From an uncultured Opitutaceae bacterium (GTDB taxonomy: Bacteria > Verrucomicrobiota > Verrucomicrobiia > Opitutales > Opitutaceae), in NCBI GenBank assembly GCA_937902925.1, contig CALFNN010000037.1, positions 1-64,000 of the forward strand: DNA of 64,000 nt. The letters are read 5' to 3'. This document shows, in pieces, positions 34,594-43,648 of the stretch; the first letter of the stretch is position 1, and the number at the start of each line of letters is the position of its first letter. The translations under genes and the position numbers were made by a program. The notes beneath the pieces are model-generated. The model was not told where the DNA came from. It saw only the letters and a program-made list of their open reading frames with translations, and searched no databases.

Positions 34594-36585
34594 TCAGGGC
34601 GCCAGCACCACGCAACGATTTCCCCACAGCTCGCGCAATTCGGGCACCAGTGCAACCACGGCTTCGCGGGTCACGCCGGCCCGGTCGCCGAGTTCGCCCA
34701 AGGTGGCGCGCCCATCCGCCATCCCGAGCAGGCGATACAACGCGGGCGAGAGTCTCGCGGTCTTGCCCTGATGATAGGTGAACCGCGCCTCGTGCACCCA
34801 GGCCTGCTCCGTCGCGCTCGTCCAGCGGCGCTCGGCGGCGAGCGCAACCGTCACGGGCAGCGCGACCCTCAACGCCAGCCACGCGTCCGGCGCAGGTTCT
34901 CGTTTCGTTACGAGCCAGTCGCCGACCACCAGGGCGTGCAGATCGGTCGTGAGAAAACACCCGATCGCGTCGCCCGCCGTCTCGACGATCGGTTCCGCGT
35001 GGTTGTTGAACGAGGTATTCAGCAGCATCGGCACGCCCGTCCGCTCGCCAAACGCGCGGATCAATTCCCAGTAGCGCGGGTTCGTCGCCCGCGCCACCGT
35101 CTGCACCCGCGCCGTGCCGTCGACGTGCGTGATCGCCCCGAGCAGCGCGCGGCACTCCGGCCGCACGTCGAGGATCACGCTCATCGAGGGAAAGGTCTTT
35201 TGCGCGGCCGTCGTGACGAAGTAGTCGTCGACCTTCTCCGCCAGCACCGACGGCGCGAACGGCCGGTAGGCTTCGCGCTTCTTCACCATCCGGTTGATGA
35301 TGTCCTTGTTTTCCGCGGGTCGCGGATCGGCGAGGATGCTGCGGTTGCCGAGCGCGCGCGGTCCGAACTCGGATCGTCCCTGCACCCAGCCGATCGCCTT
35401 GCCCCCCGCGAGCAGGTCCGCCGCGCGCGCCACGATGGCATCGCACCGTTCCACCGCGACCAACCTGCCCCACCCTTTCAGCTCCCGCTCGATCTCGGCG
35501 TCCGTTCCAACGTCGCCGCCCCAGTAAACGTGCGTCAGAGGCTCGACGGTCGACGCTGGCGCCTTCGCCCGCTGGACCGCGAGCGCCGCGCCGAGCGCGC
35601 AACCCGCATCGTGCGCCGCGGGCTGCACAAACATCCGCTCGAACACCCCGGCGTAAAGGACCCGGCCGTTCATGGAACAGTTGTGCGCCACACCGCCGAC
35701 CAGGCAGAGGTTCCTGTGGCCCGTCGCGCGCTGCCAGTGCGTCAGCAGGTGCAGCCCGAGTTCCTCGACCGCCTCCTGCAACGCCGCCGCGATGTGCTGG
35801 TGCGCCTCGGTGAACGCCTCCCCTTTCCGCCGCGGCTTCGTCACGTGAAACAAGGCGGAGAGGCGGTCGAGGTGCAGCCGGTAGTTTCCGTCGGGCAGCA
35901 ACTCGTAGAAGGTCTTGAACAGCGTCCGCAGTCGCGCCGGATCGCCGTAGGGCGCCATGCCCATGACCTTGTATTCGTCGAACATCTCGTAGCCGAGGAA
36001 CCGGATCACGTCGCGGTAGAAAAATCCCAGCGAATCCGTCTCCAAAAACTTCTTCAACGGCTTCAACTCGCGCCCGCGTCCATCGTAGATCGCCACGGCC
36101 ACCCCCTCGCCCTGCCCGTCGAGGCTCGCGACCAGCGCCGCGTCGAAACCCGACATCGCATACGCGCTCACCGCGTGCGCCCAGTGGTGGTCGACGAAAT
36201 GAATCTTCGCGGCGTCCAGCTCCGCGCCCAGCGCCGTGCGCCACATCCGTTGCACGTAGGCCCGCGGCGTGAGCAGCTCGCGCGGCGCGAAATCCGCGAG
36301 ATGCAGCAACTCCAGCACGCGCTTCACGTAGGGCTCCGTCGCGTAGAACGCCACCGCGTCGATCTCCTCCGGCCCAAGGCCCGCCTGCGTCAGGCAAAAA
36401 CGGATCGCCGCGTGCGGCGCCTTGTTCGTGTGCTTGATCCGGTTGAGCCGCTCCTCCTCCATCGCCGCGAGCACCCGCCCGTCGCGCACCAGCACGGCCG
36501 CCGCATCGTGGACGTTGTCGAACCGCAGCGCGTAGTCGTTCGCGTGGGCGGCATCGAGGCCGCCGGTGAGCCCGAGGACGGTCAT
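34594..36585 (-). CDS. NodU/CmcH-family carbamoyltransferase
   Basis: This 663-residue tailoring enzyme should transfer a carbamoyl group from carbamoyl phosphate, via carbamoyl-AMP, to a hydroxyl of the product. The N-terminal Kae1-like domain has VDHHWAHAVSAYAMSGF (metal-binding histidines), DGQGEG and GGVAHNCSMNG. The YrdC-like C-terminal part has FGPRALGNRSIL, KKREAYRPFAPSVL and NTSFNNHAEPIVET. About 100 further residues resemble a winged-helix or PqqD-like domain (LYRLLGMADGRATLGELGDRAG). The ATG at 36585 follows the thioesterase stop after a single base; upstream frame is shadow. It is the last gene of the NRPS-PKS cluster. A serine side chain or a ketide hydroxyl is the likely acceptor, by inference. 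Confidence 0.92.
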   Translation of the reverse strand: MTVLGLTGGLDAAHANDYALRFDNVHDAAAVLVRDGRVLAAMEEERLNRIKHTNKAPHAAIRFCLTQAGLGPEEIDAVAFYATEPYVKRVLELLHLADFAPRELLTPRAYVQRMWRTALGAELDAAKIHFVDHHWAHAVSAYAMSGFDAALVASLDGQGEGVAVAIYDGRGRELKPLKKFLETDSLGFFYRDVIRFLGYEMFDEYKVMGMAPYGDPARLRTLFKTFYELLPDGNYRLHLDRLSALFHVTKPRRKGEAFTEAHQHIAAALQEAVEELGLHLLTHWQRATGHRNLCLVGGVAHNCSMNGRVLYAGVFERMFVQPAAHDAGCALGAALAVQRAKAPASTVEPLTHVYWGGDVGTDAEIERELKGWGRLVAVERCDAIVARAADLLAGGKAIGWVQGRSEFGPRALGNRSILADPRPAENKDIINRMVKKREAYRPFAPSVLAEKVDDYFVTTAAQKTFPSMSVILDVRPECRALLGAITHVDGTARVQTVARATNPRYWELIRAFGERTGVPMLLNTSFNNHAEPIVETAGDAIGCFLTTDLHALVVGDWLVTKREPAPDAWLALRVALPVTVALAAERRWTSATEQAWVHEARFTYHQGKTARLSPALYRLLGMADGRATLGELGDRAGVTREAVVALVPELRELWGNRCVVLAP

Positions 36586-36586
36586 G

Positions 36587-37015
36587 TCAGTTCGCCGTCG
36601 TCGCCGGACCCGCACCGCGCAGCCACGCCATGAACGGCGCCGGCAGCGCCTTGCGTTCCAGCGTGTGCAGGTCGATCGCCATGTGCTCGGTCCGCGCCAG
36701 TCCGACGAGCTTCTCCGTCGCGCCAAGATGCACGAGGCGGTAGGAGATCCCGAACGCGTTGTCGCCCGTCGCGGTCGCCGTCAGCTCGATCCGCACGCGA
36801 TCGCCGCTCTGGAGCGGGCCGAGAAACTGCGCCTGCGTTTTCGTGATCGGGATGAGGAGCTTGTTTTCGCCGAAAAACTTCCGCAGCTCGAGCCCGGCCT
36901 TCGCCAGGCTCGCCTCGTAGGCCTCGTGGCAGAGCACGAGGTAATTGGCAAAAAACACGAAACCCGCCCCGTCGACCTCGGCGAAACGAATCGTGCGTTC
37001 GTAGTGGGTGCTCAT
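36587..37015 (-). CDS. Hotdog-fold acyl thioesterase (4HBT/YbgC type)
   Basis: This 142-residue hotdog thioesterase has the family opening TIRFAEVDGAGFVFFANYL (compare the FxxTDxxGxxxxxxY pattern of 4-hydroxybenzoyl-CoA and DHNA-CoA thioesterases) and the central strands LLIPITKTQAQFLGPLQSGD and RVRIELTATATG. It begins 32 bases after the last PKS gene and ends one base before the carbamoyltransferase ATG, so it belongs to the cluster. No type I alpha/beta-hydrolase TE domain is seen on the PKS/NRPS proteins in this window, so it may release the finished chain from the last ACP. A proofreading role is the alternative. Confidence 0.85.
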   Translation of the reverse strand: MSTHYERTIRFAEVDGAGFVFFANYLVLCHEAYEASLAKAGLELRKFFGENKLLIPITKTQAQFLGPLQSGDRVRIELTATATGDNAFGISYRLVHLGATEKLVGLARTEHMAIDLHTLERKALPAPFMAWLRGAGPATTAN

Positions 37016-37046
37016 GGTGAAAGTTCCGCGGTCCGGGCTCCCGGGC

Positions 37047-40000
37047 TCATTTCTTCGCGCCCTCCACCGCCACGGCCAGCGCCTCGATCGTCGGTCCCTC
37101 GTAGAGCGACGACGACGACAGGGCGACGCCGGCTTCCTTTTTTACCCGCGAGATCACCTGCACGCCGATCAGCGAGTCGCCGCCGAGCTCGAAGAAGTTG
37201 TCGTGCACGCCGACCTGCTCGATGCCGAGCAGTCCCTGCCAGGTTTCCGCGAGCTTCGTCTCGAGCGGGGTGCGCGGCGCCACGTAGGCGTTGCCGAGCG
37301 ACGGGCGCGGATAGAGTTTCCGCGCCGCCGGCTTCGGCGCCTCCGTTGCAGCCGCCACGGGCGCCGCCGACTTCAACTGTCCGCGCACATGATCGAGGAT
37401 CGGCTGCAGCGGCCGCGGCGAAACCACCAGCTGCGGCGCCCCCGCCGCGAGAATGCGTTCGAGCGCCTGGATGCCCTCGGCCGGCGTGATCGAGTCGGAC
37501 GTCGCACTCCCTTTCGGAGCCGCCGCCGCCTTCGCGTGATCGCGTGAAATCGCCACCGCCACCGCCGGCGGCGTGATCGCGAGCACCAGTTTGCCGATGT
37601 GCCGCGCGCCCGCCATCGTCTGGAACGCCCCCGCCACGTTCGTGATCGGGAAAACTTCCTTGGGCAGCGGCTTGAACTGCCCGCCGCGGAAATAGCCCAT
37701 GATCTCGTCGAGCATCGCGCGCACGAATTCCGGCCGGTTCAGCATCACCGGCCCGAGTTCGATCGCGACGAACGAGAGGTTGTTCGCAAACGGCCGCAAC
37801 CCGAGTTGGCTGTTCTGGTAGATGTCGCGCGCGCCGATCTCGATGAACCGTCCGAATTGCCGCAGCACGCCGAGTCCCTTCGGGATAAACTCGCCCGCCA
37901 GCGAATTCAGCACCACGTCCACGCCCTGGCCGTTCGTCGCCTTCCTCACCTCGTCGGCAAACGACAGCGACCGCGAGTCGAACACGTGTTTCACGCCGAG
38001 CGACTTCACGTAGTCGCGCTTCTGCGGACTGCCCGCCGTCGCGTAGACTTCCGCGCCGACGCGCTGCGCGCACTGGATCGCCGCCAGCCCCACGCCGCCC
38101 GCCGCCGCATGAATCAGGACTTTCTCGCCCTTCGCGAGCCGGCCCTGCACGTGCAGTGCATAGTGCGCCGTGAGGAACACGAGCGGGATCGTCGCGGCAT
38201 CCTCGAAGCCCAGCCCGTCGGCCAGCGGCGCCGCGGCTTGCATCGGCACGGTCAGGAAACCGCTGAAGCACTTCGATCCCATCACGATCACGCGGTCGCC
38301 CGGCGCGAACCCGGTCACGCCCGGCCCGACGCGCACGATCGTCCCCGCGCCCTCGCCGCCGAAGCCCAACGCCAGTCCCGCGTCGTGCTCGGCCGACAGC
38401 ATCCCGAGCGCGCGGAGCACGTCCTTGAAGTTCAACCCCGCCGCGTGCATCTGCACCTCGATCTGTCCCGGCCCCGGTTCGGTCCGCACCGTGGCCGCCG
38501 GCGCCAGCGTGTCGAGCTGCCCGAGCGCCGCCATGTTGACCTGGAAATTCTCGGCGCCCGGCAGAAACGGAAACAGGTCCTTCTCCGTGTGGGGCGGCGC
38601 TTTGGCCGCCGCCGCCACGCTGCGCGCCTCCACTTTTTTCAGGAGATAATCCTCCATCACCACGAGCTCGCGCCCCGCCTCGTCGCAGAGATACATCTCG
38701 AAATTCGCCGTGGGCTTTCCGCTCAGCAGGTCGTCGTGTTGCTTGATGTAACTGCGGATGCGCGACGTCAGCGGCCCATACACGCGCACCGTCCGGTGCG
38801 AGAACGGAATATAAACGCTCGCCGTCTTGAACGGGAAAAACGCCGTCAGGTCCACGAGCCCCGGATGCAGCGGAAAATCGACGAGGTCGCCGACATAGGC
38901 GTCGCCCAGCCGCTGCGCCGCCACGCCCTCGCGCTCGCCGAGCCGCACCCACTCGGGCGTCATCCAGCGCGCGCCGACCCGCAGGTGGTCGGCCTGCCGG
39001 CGCAGCTCGCCCGGCACGATCTTGTCCGCCGCGCGGACGTCGTGGAATTCGACCGTGCAGCGCGCTTCCATCGCCACCAGGTCGTGCGTCCGCCGCGGCT
39101 GGTCGGTGCCCGCTGCGATGTGCCCGCGCGAATGCTCCAGCCATTCCTCGGCGCCGGGCGCCACCGGACTCTTGATCGTGAAGTCGTAACCGTCGCCCGC
39201 CTTCGTCAGCACGACGTGGATCTCGCGCGGCTGCCCCGGCTCCACCGAGAACGTCGCGAGGATGAACACGTCCGAAAACGTGTAGCTCTCCGCCGCCGCG
39301 TGCCGCGCGAACGCCGACCGCGCGATCTCCAGATACGCCGTGCCCGGCAGCGTCGGCTTCCCGTAGAGCTCGTGGTCCGTGAGCAGCCACGGCCCCTCGC
39401 TGCTGAATGTGCCGACGTAGTGAATCTCGTCGCCTTTGGCGCGGCAGCGCTGGAAGAGCGGGTGCTCGACCGGCTTGAACTCCGCCGCCTGCTTGAGTGC
39501 CGCCGCCGCCTTCGGCCGCGCGATCGTCTCGACCGCCATGCCGACTTCCGCCCACGCGTCCCAGTTGATCGAAATCGTCGCCGGCCCGCCCGCGAGCGAC
39601 GCCGCCCGCGCAAGCACGTCGAGGCACGAGTTCGCCCCGCAATAGTCCACCTGGCCGAACCCGCCCACCACCGCCGCGATCGACGAATAGTGCACCACGA
39701 AATCCGGCGGCGCGTCCTTGAGCACCGCGTCGAGCACCAGCGCGCCCTTGATCTTCGCGTCGATCACCGCCGCCGCCGTTTTCTTTTCCTTCAACTGCAT
39801 GACGCCGTCGCCCGCCACCCCTGCCGCGTGCATCACGCCGTCGATCCGGCCGAACTTCGCCCGCGCCTCGGCAATCGCCGCCTGCATCGCCGAAAAATCC
39901 GCCGTGTCCGCCGTCGCCAGCAACACCTCGGCACCGAGCTCCTCGAGCCGTTGCACGCTCGCGATCCGCCGGCTTACACGGTCGTCCGCGCCGTGGCCTT

Positions 40001-43000
40001 TCAGCCACGCCGCCCACTCCGGCTTCGGCGGCAGCGCCGAGCGGTTGGTCAGCACCAGCCGCGCCCCCACCGTGCGCGCCAGCCACTCGGCGACCTTCAA
40101 GCCGATTCCGCCGAGTCCGCCGGTGATCAAATACACCGCGCGCGTCTTTAGCAGCGGCAACGCCGCGCCCGGCGCCGTCAGCCTCTGCGCCTCGAACTGC
40201 TGCACGTAACGTTTCACCCCGCGCCACGCCACCACCGACTCATGCGGCGCCGCGGCGAGTTCGGCCGCCACCGCCACCGCCATTTCCGCCGGCGAACCCG
40301 CCACGTCGATGCCCACACTCGCGATCTCGGGATACTCTTGCGCGATCACCTTGCATGGCCCGAGCAACGTCGCCCGTTCCGGTGCCGCGATCGGTTCGCC
40401 CGCCACGCTCTGCATCTGCGTCGTCACCACGCCGAGCCGCAACGGCTTCGTCAGGTTTTCGTCGCCGAGCGCCTGGGCGAGATAGAGTAAACTGTAAAAC
40501 CCGCGCACCTGTGTCCGCTCGAACCGCGCCAGCGCATCGCCCGCCGCCGGCTGCTCGCTCCACGCGTGCACGATGCAGTCCGGAAACCGCTGCTCCCCAC
40601 GCAACGCCGCCAGCAGCGTTGTGAAATCTTCCTTGTTCGCCGGGTCGAGCGCGTAATGCCCATCGTCGATGAGCGAAAACGCCGCGCCCGTCTCCACCAG
40701 CGTGACCTGCCCGCCATCGCCCCGCAGCCGCGCCGCGAGCGCGTCGCGCAACGGCCCCGCATCCGCCAGCACCAGCCATTGGTTGCCCGCTGCCGGCGTT
40801 CCCGCCGGCGCCGGCGTCTCGCGCCACACTGGCGCGTAAAACCAATCCGCCATGTCCGTCTGCCGCGCAAACGACGCCGGCTTCGCCGCCGCCGCCAGCG
40901 GCGCCACAGTCTTCGCCTGCACCCAGTAACGCTGCCGCTCGAAGGGATATGTCGGCAGCGGCACGCGCCGGCGCCGCTCGCCGGCGGAAAATCCGCGCCA
41001 GTCGATCTCGACGCCCGCGATCCAGAGTTTGCCGAGCGCGGCGAGCAGGAAGACCTCGTCGGACATTTTTTCCTGCGGATGCCGCAGCGACGTCACCGGC
41101 GCCCCGTGCGCCGCGAGTTCGGTTCGCTGCCGCGCGAGCGTGCTGAGCGTCCGCCCCGGCCCGACCTCGAGCCCGACGCGCGAACCGCCCTTGAGTAGTT
41201 CCGCCACGCCGTCCGTGAACCGCACCGCGTTGCGCAGATGCTGCGCCCAATACGCCGGGTCGGTCGCCTGCGCCGCCGTGATCCACGTGCCGGTGAGATT
41301 GGAAACATAGGGCAGCGTGGGCGCGCTGCGTTTCACTTTCGCCACGAGCGCCGTGAATTCCGCGAGGATCGGATCCATCATCCGGGAGTGAAACGCGTGC
41401 GAGGTCTGCAGCCGCCGCGCCTCGACGCCGCGCGCCTTGAGCGCCTGCTCCAGCGCGTCAATCGCCACCGCCGGTCCCGAGGCCACGCACGCCGCCGGCG
41501 CGTTGACCGCCGCGAGCGAAAGCTCGCCGCCGAGCAGCGGCATCAATTCCGCCTCGGTCAGCGGCACCGCGAGCATCGCGCCCGCCGGCAGGCTCTGCAT
41601 CAGTCGGCCGCGCGCCGCCACGAGCGCGAGCGCATCCTCCAGCGAAAACACGCCCGCCAGCGTCGCGGCCACATATTCGCCGATGCTGTGGCCGATCATC
41701 GCCTCGGCGCGCACGCCCCAGCTCTGCCAGAGTTTCGCCAGCGCGTATTCGACGACAAACAGCGCCGGCTGCGTCAGCGCCGTCTGCTTCAACTTTTCCG
41801 CCGCGCCTTCTCCCGCCCCGGCCGCCGGATAAATCACCCCGCGCAAATCCAGCCCGAGATGCGGTCGCAGCGCCTCGGCACAGCGGTCGATCTCCGCGCG
41901 AAACACCGCTTCGGCGTCGTAAAGCTCGCGGCCCATGTCGACGTATTGCGCGCCCTGTCCGGGAAACAAAAACGCCACCGGCCGCTCCGTCAGCGTCTGC
42001 GCGCCCGCGTGACTCTGCCCGGTTTTCTTGCCTTCGAGCGCGGCTACGACCTCCGCCGCGTCGCGCCCGACCGCAATCCGTCGCTGGCTGAAAACCTTCC
42101 GCCCGTGCTGCAGCGTGAACGCCACGTCCGCGAGATTCGCCGCCGGGTTCTGGTTGAGAAACTTGATCAACTGGTCGCCCGCCGCCTCGACGCCGCTCTC
42201 CGACCGCGCCGACAGGACCACAAGCTGCGCCGGCCGCGACGGCCCCGACGGCTCCATCGCCGGCGGCTCCTCGATGATCGCGTGCGCGTTCGTCCCGCCA
42301 ACTCCCAGCGAGCACACCAGTCCGCGCCGCGGCGCGCCGTCGCGCGGCCAGGTCCGCAGCGCGGTGTTCACGAAGAACGGGCTGTTGTCGAAATCGATCT
42401 TCGGGTTCGGATGCTCGAAATGCAGCGACGGCGGAATCACTCCCTCGCGCACCGCGAGCGCCGTCTTCATCAATCCCGCCACGCCGGCTGCGCGGTCGAG
42501 GTGGCCGAAATTCGTCTTCGCCGAACCGAGCGCGCAATATTGTTTCCGCTGCGCCCCCGCCGCGTTGAACGCCTGCGTCAGCGCCGTCACCTCGATCGGG
42601 TCGCCGATCAGCGTCGCCGTGCCGTGCGCCTCGACGAATCCGATCGTCTCCGGATTCACCGCCGCGCGCGCGAGCGCCGCCGAAATCGACTCGATCTGCC
42701 CCTGCACGCTCGGCGCCGTGTAGCCCGCCTTGATCGCCCCGTCGTTGTTGATCGCCGAGCCGCGGATCACCGCGTGGATCGTGTCGCCGTCCGCCAGCGC
42801 GCGGTCGAGCCGCTTCAGCACCACGACACCGACGCCGTTGCCGAACACCGTCCCGCTCGCCGCCGCGTCGAACGTCCGGCAGTGCCCGTCGCGCGATTTG
42901 ATGCTGCCTTCCTCGTAGGAATAGCCCGAGACCGACTCGTTGTTGAGCGACACGCCGCCGGCGAGCACCATCTCGCAATCGCCGCCGAGCAGGCTCTGGC

Positions 43001-43592
43001 ACCCGAGATGCACCGCCACGAGCGAGGTCGAGCAATACGTCTGCACCGTCACGCTCGGCCCCTTGAGATTCAACTTATACGACACGATCGTCGCCAGCGA
43101 ATCGCGGTCGTTGAACAAGGTGAGCGCCGAGATCGCCCCCTGCCCCGCCGTCAGCTCGTGGATCTGCGGCATCAGGTTCGCCATGAAATAACTGCTGAGG
43201 TTCGCGCCCATGAACACCCCGATCCGCCCCGCAAACCGCTCCGGGTCGTAGCCCGCGTCCTCGACCGCCTGCCACGAACACTCGAGCATCAGCCGGATCT
43301 GCGGATCCATCACCTCCGCCTCGCGCGGCGTGAAACCAAAGAACGCCGGGTCGAACCCCGCGGTGTCGCCCACGTGCGGGTTCGCGCGCACAAAATGCGG
43401 ATCCTGCAGCAGCGCCGCCGGAAATCCCGCCGCCAGGAGCTCCGCCTCGCTGAAAAAGCTGATCGACTCCACGCCGTTGCGCAGGTTCTGCCAGAATTCC
43501 GCGAGCGTTGTCGCGCCCGGAAACCGGAGTTGCATGCCGACGATCGCGACGTGCTTGGCGAGATCGAGGGAAGGTTCGGCGGTCTTGGTCAT
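37047..43592 (-). CDS. Type I polyketide synthase module KS-AT-KR-DH-ER-ACP
   Basis: The protein has 2181 residues. KS is at about 15-440 (Cys near 187 in TYCSTSL, with EAHGTAT and GHLDRAAG histidines). AT is at about 545-840 (FLFPGQGAQ, GHSIGEY, and HAFH indicating malonyl-CoA). KR is at about 1150-1330 (GGLGGIG, YCGAN). DH is at about 1385-1660 (DHELYGKPTLP and HPGLVDL, both catalytic residues present). ER is at about 1745-2050 (GGVGLAA). ACP is at about 2105-2175 (GGDSL, Ser near 2140). All reductive domains look active, so this module should give a fully reduced two-carbon unit. KR placed before DH and ER differs from the common DH-ER-KR order. The ATG at 43592 follows the previous PKS by 56 bases; the frame upstream is shadow. 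No TE domain follows the ACP. Confidence 0.93.
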   Translation of the reverse strand: MTKTAEPSLDLAKHVAIVGMQLRFPGATTLAEFWQNLRNGVESISFFSEAELLAAGFPAALLQDPHFVRANPHVGDTAGFDPAFFGFTPREAEVMDPQIRLMLECSWQAVEDAGYDPERFAGRIGVFMGANLSSYFMANLMPQIHELTAGQGAISALTLFNDRDSLATIVSYKLNLKGPSVTVQTYCSTSLVAVHLGCQSLLGGDCEMVLAGGVSLNNESVSGYSYEEGSIKSRDGHCRTFDAAASGTVFGNGVGVVVLKRLDRALADGDTIHAVIRGSAINNDGAIKAGYTAPSVQGQIESISAALARAAVNPETIGFVEAHGTATLIGDPIEVTALTQAFNAAGAQRKQYCALGSAKTNFGHLDRAAGVAGLMKTALAVREGVIPPSLHFEHPNPKIDFDNSPFFVNTALRTWPRDGAPRRGLVCSLGVGGTNAHAIIEEPPAMEPSGPSRPAQLVVLSARSESGVEAAGDQLIKFLNQNPAANLADVAFTLQHGRKVFSQRRIAVGRDAAEVVAALEGKKTGQSHAGAQTLTERPVAFLFPGQGAQYVDMGRELYDAEAVFRAEIDRCAEALRPHLGLDLRGVIYPAAGAGEGAAEKLKQTALTQPALFVVEYALAKLWQSWGVRAEAMIGHSIGEYVAATLAGVFSLEDALALVAARGRLMQSLPAGAMLAVPLTEAELMPLLGGELSLAAVNAPAACVASGPAVAIDALEQALKARGVEARRLQTSHAFHSRMMDPILAEFTALVAKVKRSAPTLPYVSNLTGTWITAAQATDPAYWAQHLRNAVRFTDGVAELLKGGSRVGLEVGPGRTLSTLARQRTELAAHGAPVTSLRHPQEKMSDEVFLLAALGKLWIAGVEIDWRGFSAGERRRRVPLPTYPFERQRYWVQAKTVAPLAAAAKPASFARQTDMADWFYAPVWRETPAPAGTPAAGNQWLVLADAGPLRDALAARLRGDGGQVTLVETGAAFSLIDDGHYALDPANKEDFTTLLAALRGEQRFPDCIVHAWSEQPAAGDALARFERTQVRGFYSLLYLAQALGDENLTKPLRLGVVTTQMQSVAGEPIAAPERATLLGPCKVIAQEYPEIASVGIDVAGSPAEMAVAVAAELAAAPHESVVAWRGVKRYVQQFEAQRLTAPGAALPLLKTRAVYLITGGLGGIGLKVAEWLARTVGARLVLTNRSALPPKPEWAAWLKGHGADDRVSRRIASVQRLEELGAEVLLATADTADFSAMQAAIAEARAKFGRIDGVMHAAGVAGDGVMQLKEKKTAAAVIDAKIKGALVLDAVLKDAPPDFVVHYSSIAAVVGGFGQVDYCGANSCLDVLARAASLAGGPATISINWDAWAEVGMAVETIARPKAAAALKQAAEFKPVEHPLFQRCRAKGDEIHYVGTFSSEGPWLLTDHELYGKPTLPGTAYLEIARSAFARHAAAESYTFSDVFILATFSVEPGQPREIHVVLTKAGDGYDFTIKSPVAPGAEEWLEHSRGHIAAGTDQPRRTHDLVAMEARCTVEFHDVRAADKIVPGELRRQADHLRVGARWMTPEWVRLGEREGVAAQRLGDAYVGDLVDFPLHPGLVDLTAFFPFKTASVYIPFSHRTVRVYGPLTSRIRSYIKQHDDLLSGKPTANFEMYLCDEAGRELVVMEDYLLKKVEARSVAAAAKAPPHTEKDLFPFLPGAENFQVNMAALGQLDTLAPAATVRTEPGPGQIEVQMHAAGLNFKDVLRALGMLSAEHDAGLALGFGGEGAGTIVRVGPGVTGFAPGDRVIVMGSKCFSGFLTVPMQAAAPLADGLGFEDAATIPLVFLTAHYALHVQGRLAKGEKVLIHAAAGGVGLAAIQCAQRVGAEVYATAGSPQKRDYVKSLGVKHVFDSRSLSFADEVRKATNGQGVDVVLNSLAGEFIPKGLGVLRQFGRFIEIGARDIYQNSQLGLRPFANNLSFVAIELGPVMLNRPEFVRAMLDEIMGYFRGGQFKPLPKEVFPITNVAGAFQTMAGARHIGKLVLAITPPAVAVAISRDHAKAAAAPKGSATSDSITPAEGIQALERILAAGAPQLVVSPRPLQPILDHVRGQLKSAAPVAAATEAPKPAARKLYPRPSLGNAYVAPRTPLETKLAETWQGLLGIEQVGVHDNFFELGGDSLIGVQVISRVKKEAGVALSSSSLYEGPTIEALAVAVEGAKK

Positions 43593-43648
43593 GTCGGAGG
43601 GTCGAGTGGAGTGGAAAAATAGAATGGGCAACAGCGCGCGGGCCAAGC

